64,000 nucleotides of DNA from Symbiodinium natans (taxonomy: Eukaryota > Sar > Dinophyceae > Suessiales > Symbiodiniaceae): contig CAJNDS010000244.1 of NCBI GenBank assembly GCA_905221605.1, positions 64,001-128,000 of the forward strand. The letters run 5' to 3'. The translations under genes and the position numbers were made by a program. Below, piece by piece: positions 63,005-64,000 of this stretch. Within the stretch, counting starts at the first letter, position 1. The number at the start of each line of letters is the position of its first letter. Under the pieces are notes generated by a model. The model saw nothing but the letters and a program-made list of their open reading frames with translations. It searched no databases and had not been told where the DNA came from.

Positions 63005-64000
63005 CAAAGGCTTCCGGCACAGCTCACGTATTGAGGGCTGCGGTCTGAGGATCTCGGAGCCAGAGCGTGCCGCTCTCTTTCCCTTCGCAAACATACAGCA
63101 AATCAAGGCGAGCAAAGACAGGTAGCGTCAAGGCACCGAAGGACACTGACTGACCGCTGCAGTTTGGTAGGAGGCCATCATGGCACATGGCGTAAACCTT
63201 TCACATCCTTAGACCGTGTGCCCCTCAGCGCATGCTCGGAGACTTTTGAGAATGGTGCGATAGCCGATTTCCCAACAGCCCTGAGAGAAATCATCGGTGA
63301 GTTGAATGCTGACAACCTTCACTCGGGTTTCGCGGCTGTGAGAAGTCTCCCATGTCAAATTGTTTGGCCGGTACGTTGCAATGCTGTGAGCCAAAGGCCA
63401 GAAGCTTCGCAGAACTTGCGCATTGAGGGCTGCGGTCTGAGGATCTCGGAGCCAGAGCGTGCCGCTCTCTTTCCCTTCGCAAACATACAGCAAATCAAGG
63501 CGAGCAAAGACAGGTAGCGTCAAGGCACCGAAGGACACTGGCTGACCGCTGCAGTTTGGTAGGAGGCCATCATGGCACATGGCGTAAACCTTTCACATCC
63601 TTAGACCGTGTGCCCCTCAGCACATGCTCGGAGACTTTTGAGAATGGTGCGATAGCCGATTTCCCAACAGCCCTGAAAGAAATCATCGGTGAGTTGAATG
63701 CTGACAACCTTCACTCGGGTTTCGCGGCTGTGAGAAGTCTCCCATGTCAAATTGTTTGGCCGGTACGTTGCAATGCTGTGAGCCAAAGGCCAGAAGCTTC
63801 GCAGCACTTGCGCATTGAGGGCTGCGGTCTGAGGATCTCGGAGCCAGAGCGTGCCGCTCTCTTTCCCTTCGCAAACATACAGCAAATCAAGGCGAGCAAA
63901 GACAGGTAGCGTCAAGGCACCGAAGGACACTGGCTGACCGCTGCAGTTTGGTAGGAGGCCATCATGGCACATGGCGTAAACCTTTCACATCCTTAGACCG
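63005..64000 (+). repeat. 392-bp tandem repeat, at least 2.5 copies, continues
   Basis: GAGGGCTGCGGTCTGAGG occurs at about 63033, 63425 and 63817, and GTAGGAGGCCATCATGGC at about 63166, 63558 and 63950, so the period is 392 bp. The first unit begins in a shortened, diverged form near 63005. The copies differ at only a few bases. Each unit has a 117-codon + ORF and a 123-codon antisense ORF; the three residue differences between + copies do not prove coding. It could be a non-coding RNA array, repeated exons or a satellite. Confidence 0.9.

Noticed and set aside
63005-64000. 5S rRNA or spliced-leader RNA array
   Set aside because: No leader sequence and no 5S-like promoter boxes seen in the 392-bp unit; kept as an unassigned repeat.
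1-64000. tRNA genes
   Set aside because: A manual look for GGTTCGANNCC-type boxes on both strands found only partial matches (for example near 751 and 11707) without cloverleaf context; a covariance search was not possible.
1-64000. CRISPR arrays
   Set aside because: The short repeats found are minisatellites without unique spacers of constant size.

Overview
The window looks like nuclear DNA of a dinoflagellate, plausibly a Symbiodiniaceae/Suessiales-type genome; another alveolate cannot be excluded. The reasons are indirect. All credible genes lie on the + strand, as in the unidirectional gene blocks of dinoflagellates. There are near-identical tandem gene copies, many short exons with loose splice borders, and plant-type TTTAGGG/CCCTAAA words scattered through non-coding DNA. 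One short sequence resembles a relic of the dinoflagellate spliced leader. No rRNA gene, tRNA gene, CRISPR array or bacterial operon was recognised.

Layout. 1-696 is the 3' part of a Thr/Ser-rich, mucin-like repeat protein that is open without an ATG. 697-33513 is almost entirely non-coding. It holds telomere-like words, microsatellites, an AT-rich satellite with G/C blocks (about 15.6-19.25 kb), a 23-bp hairpin, several minisatellites, a recent 877-bp tandem duplication (25.07-26.83 kb), and long polypurine and GC-rich tracts (27.7, 31.5 and 32.1-32.8 kb).

33514-39849 encodes a very large polytopic membrane protein. A short first exon and a 123-nt intron with AGG at both borders join in frame to a 6.1-kb exon, giving about 2070 residues. 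The following 11 kb (40044-50844) carries at least 17 exon-like ORFs that share a recurring, apparently uncharacterised all-helical module. Two short motifs recur: one like hhLEPhW and one like LxxPxxWLxxLL. These exons may form one giant helical-repeat gene, possibly linked to the membrane protein. A few more exon-like segments lie at 52.8-53.4 kb.

53893-60165 is a tandem array of about 2.48-kb units, each holding an intronless ionotropic glutamate receptor-like channel gene. Two copies are complete and encode apparently identical 620-residue products. The third has a 21-nt in-frame insertion and is cut off before the pore loop. 62220-62900 is a further coding ORF of unknown, possibly C2-like, nature. 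A 392-bp tandem array starts near 63.0 kb and runs off the window.

The two most notable items are the exon-dispersed helical-repeat family beside the 2070-residue membrane protein, and the near-identical glutamate-receptor-like array with its broken third copy.
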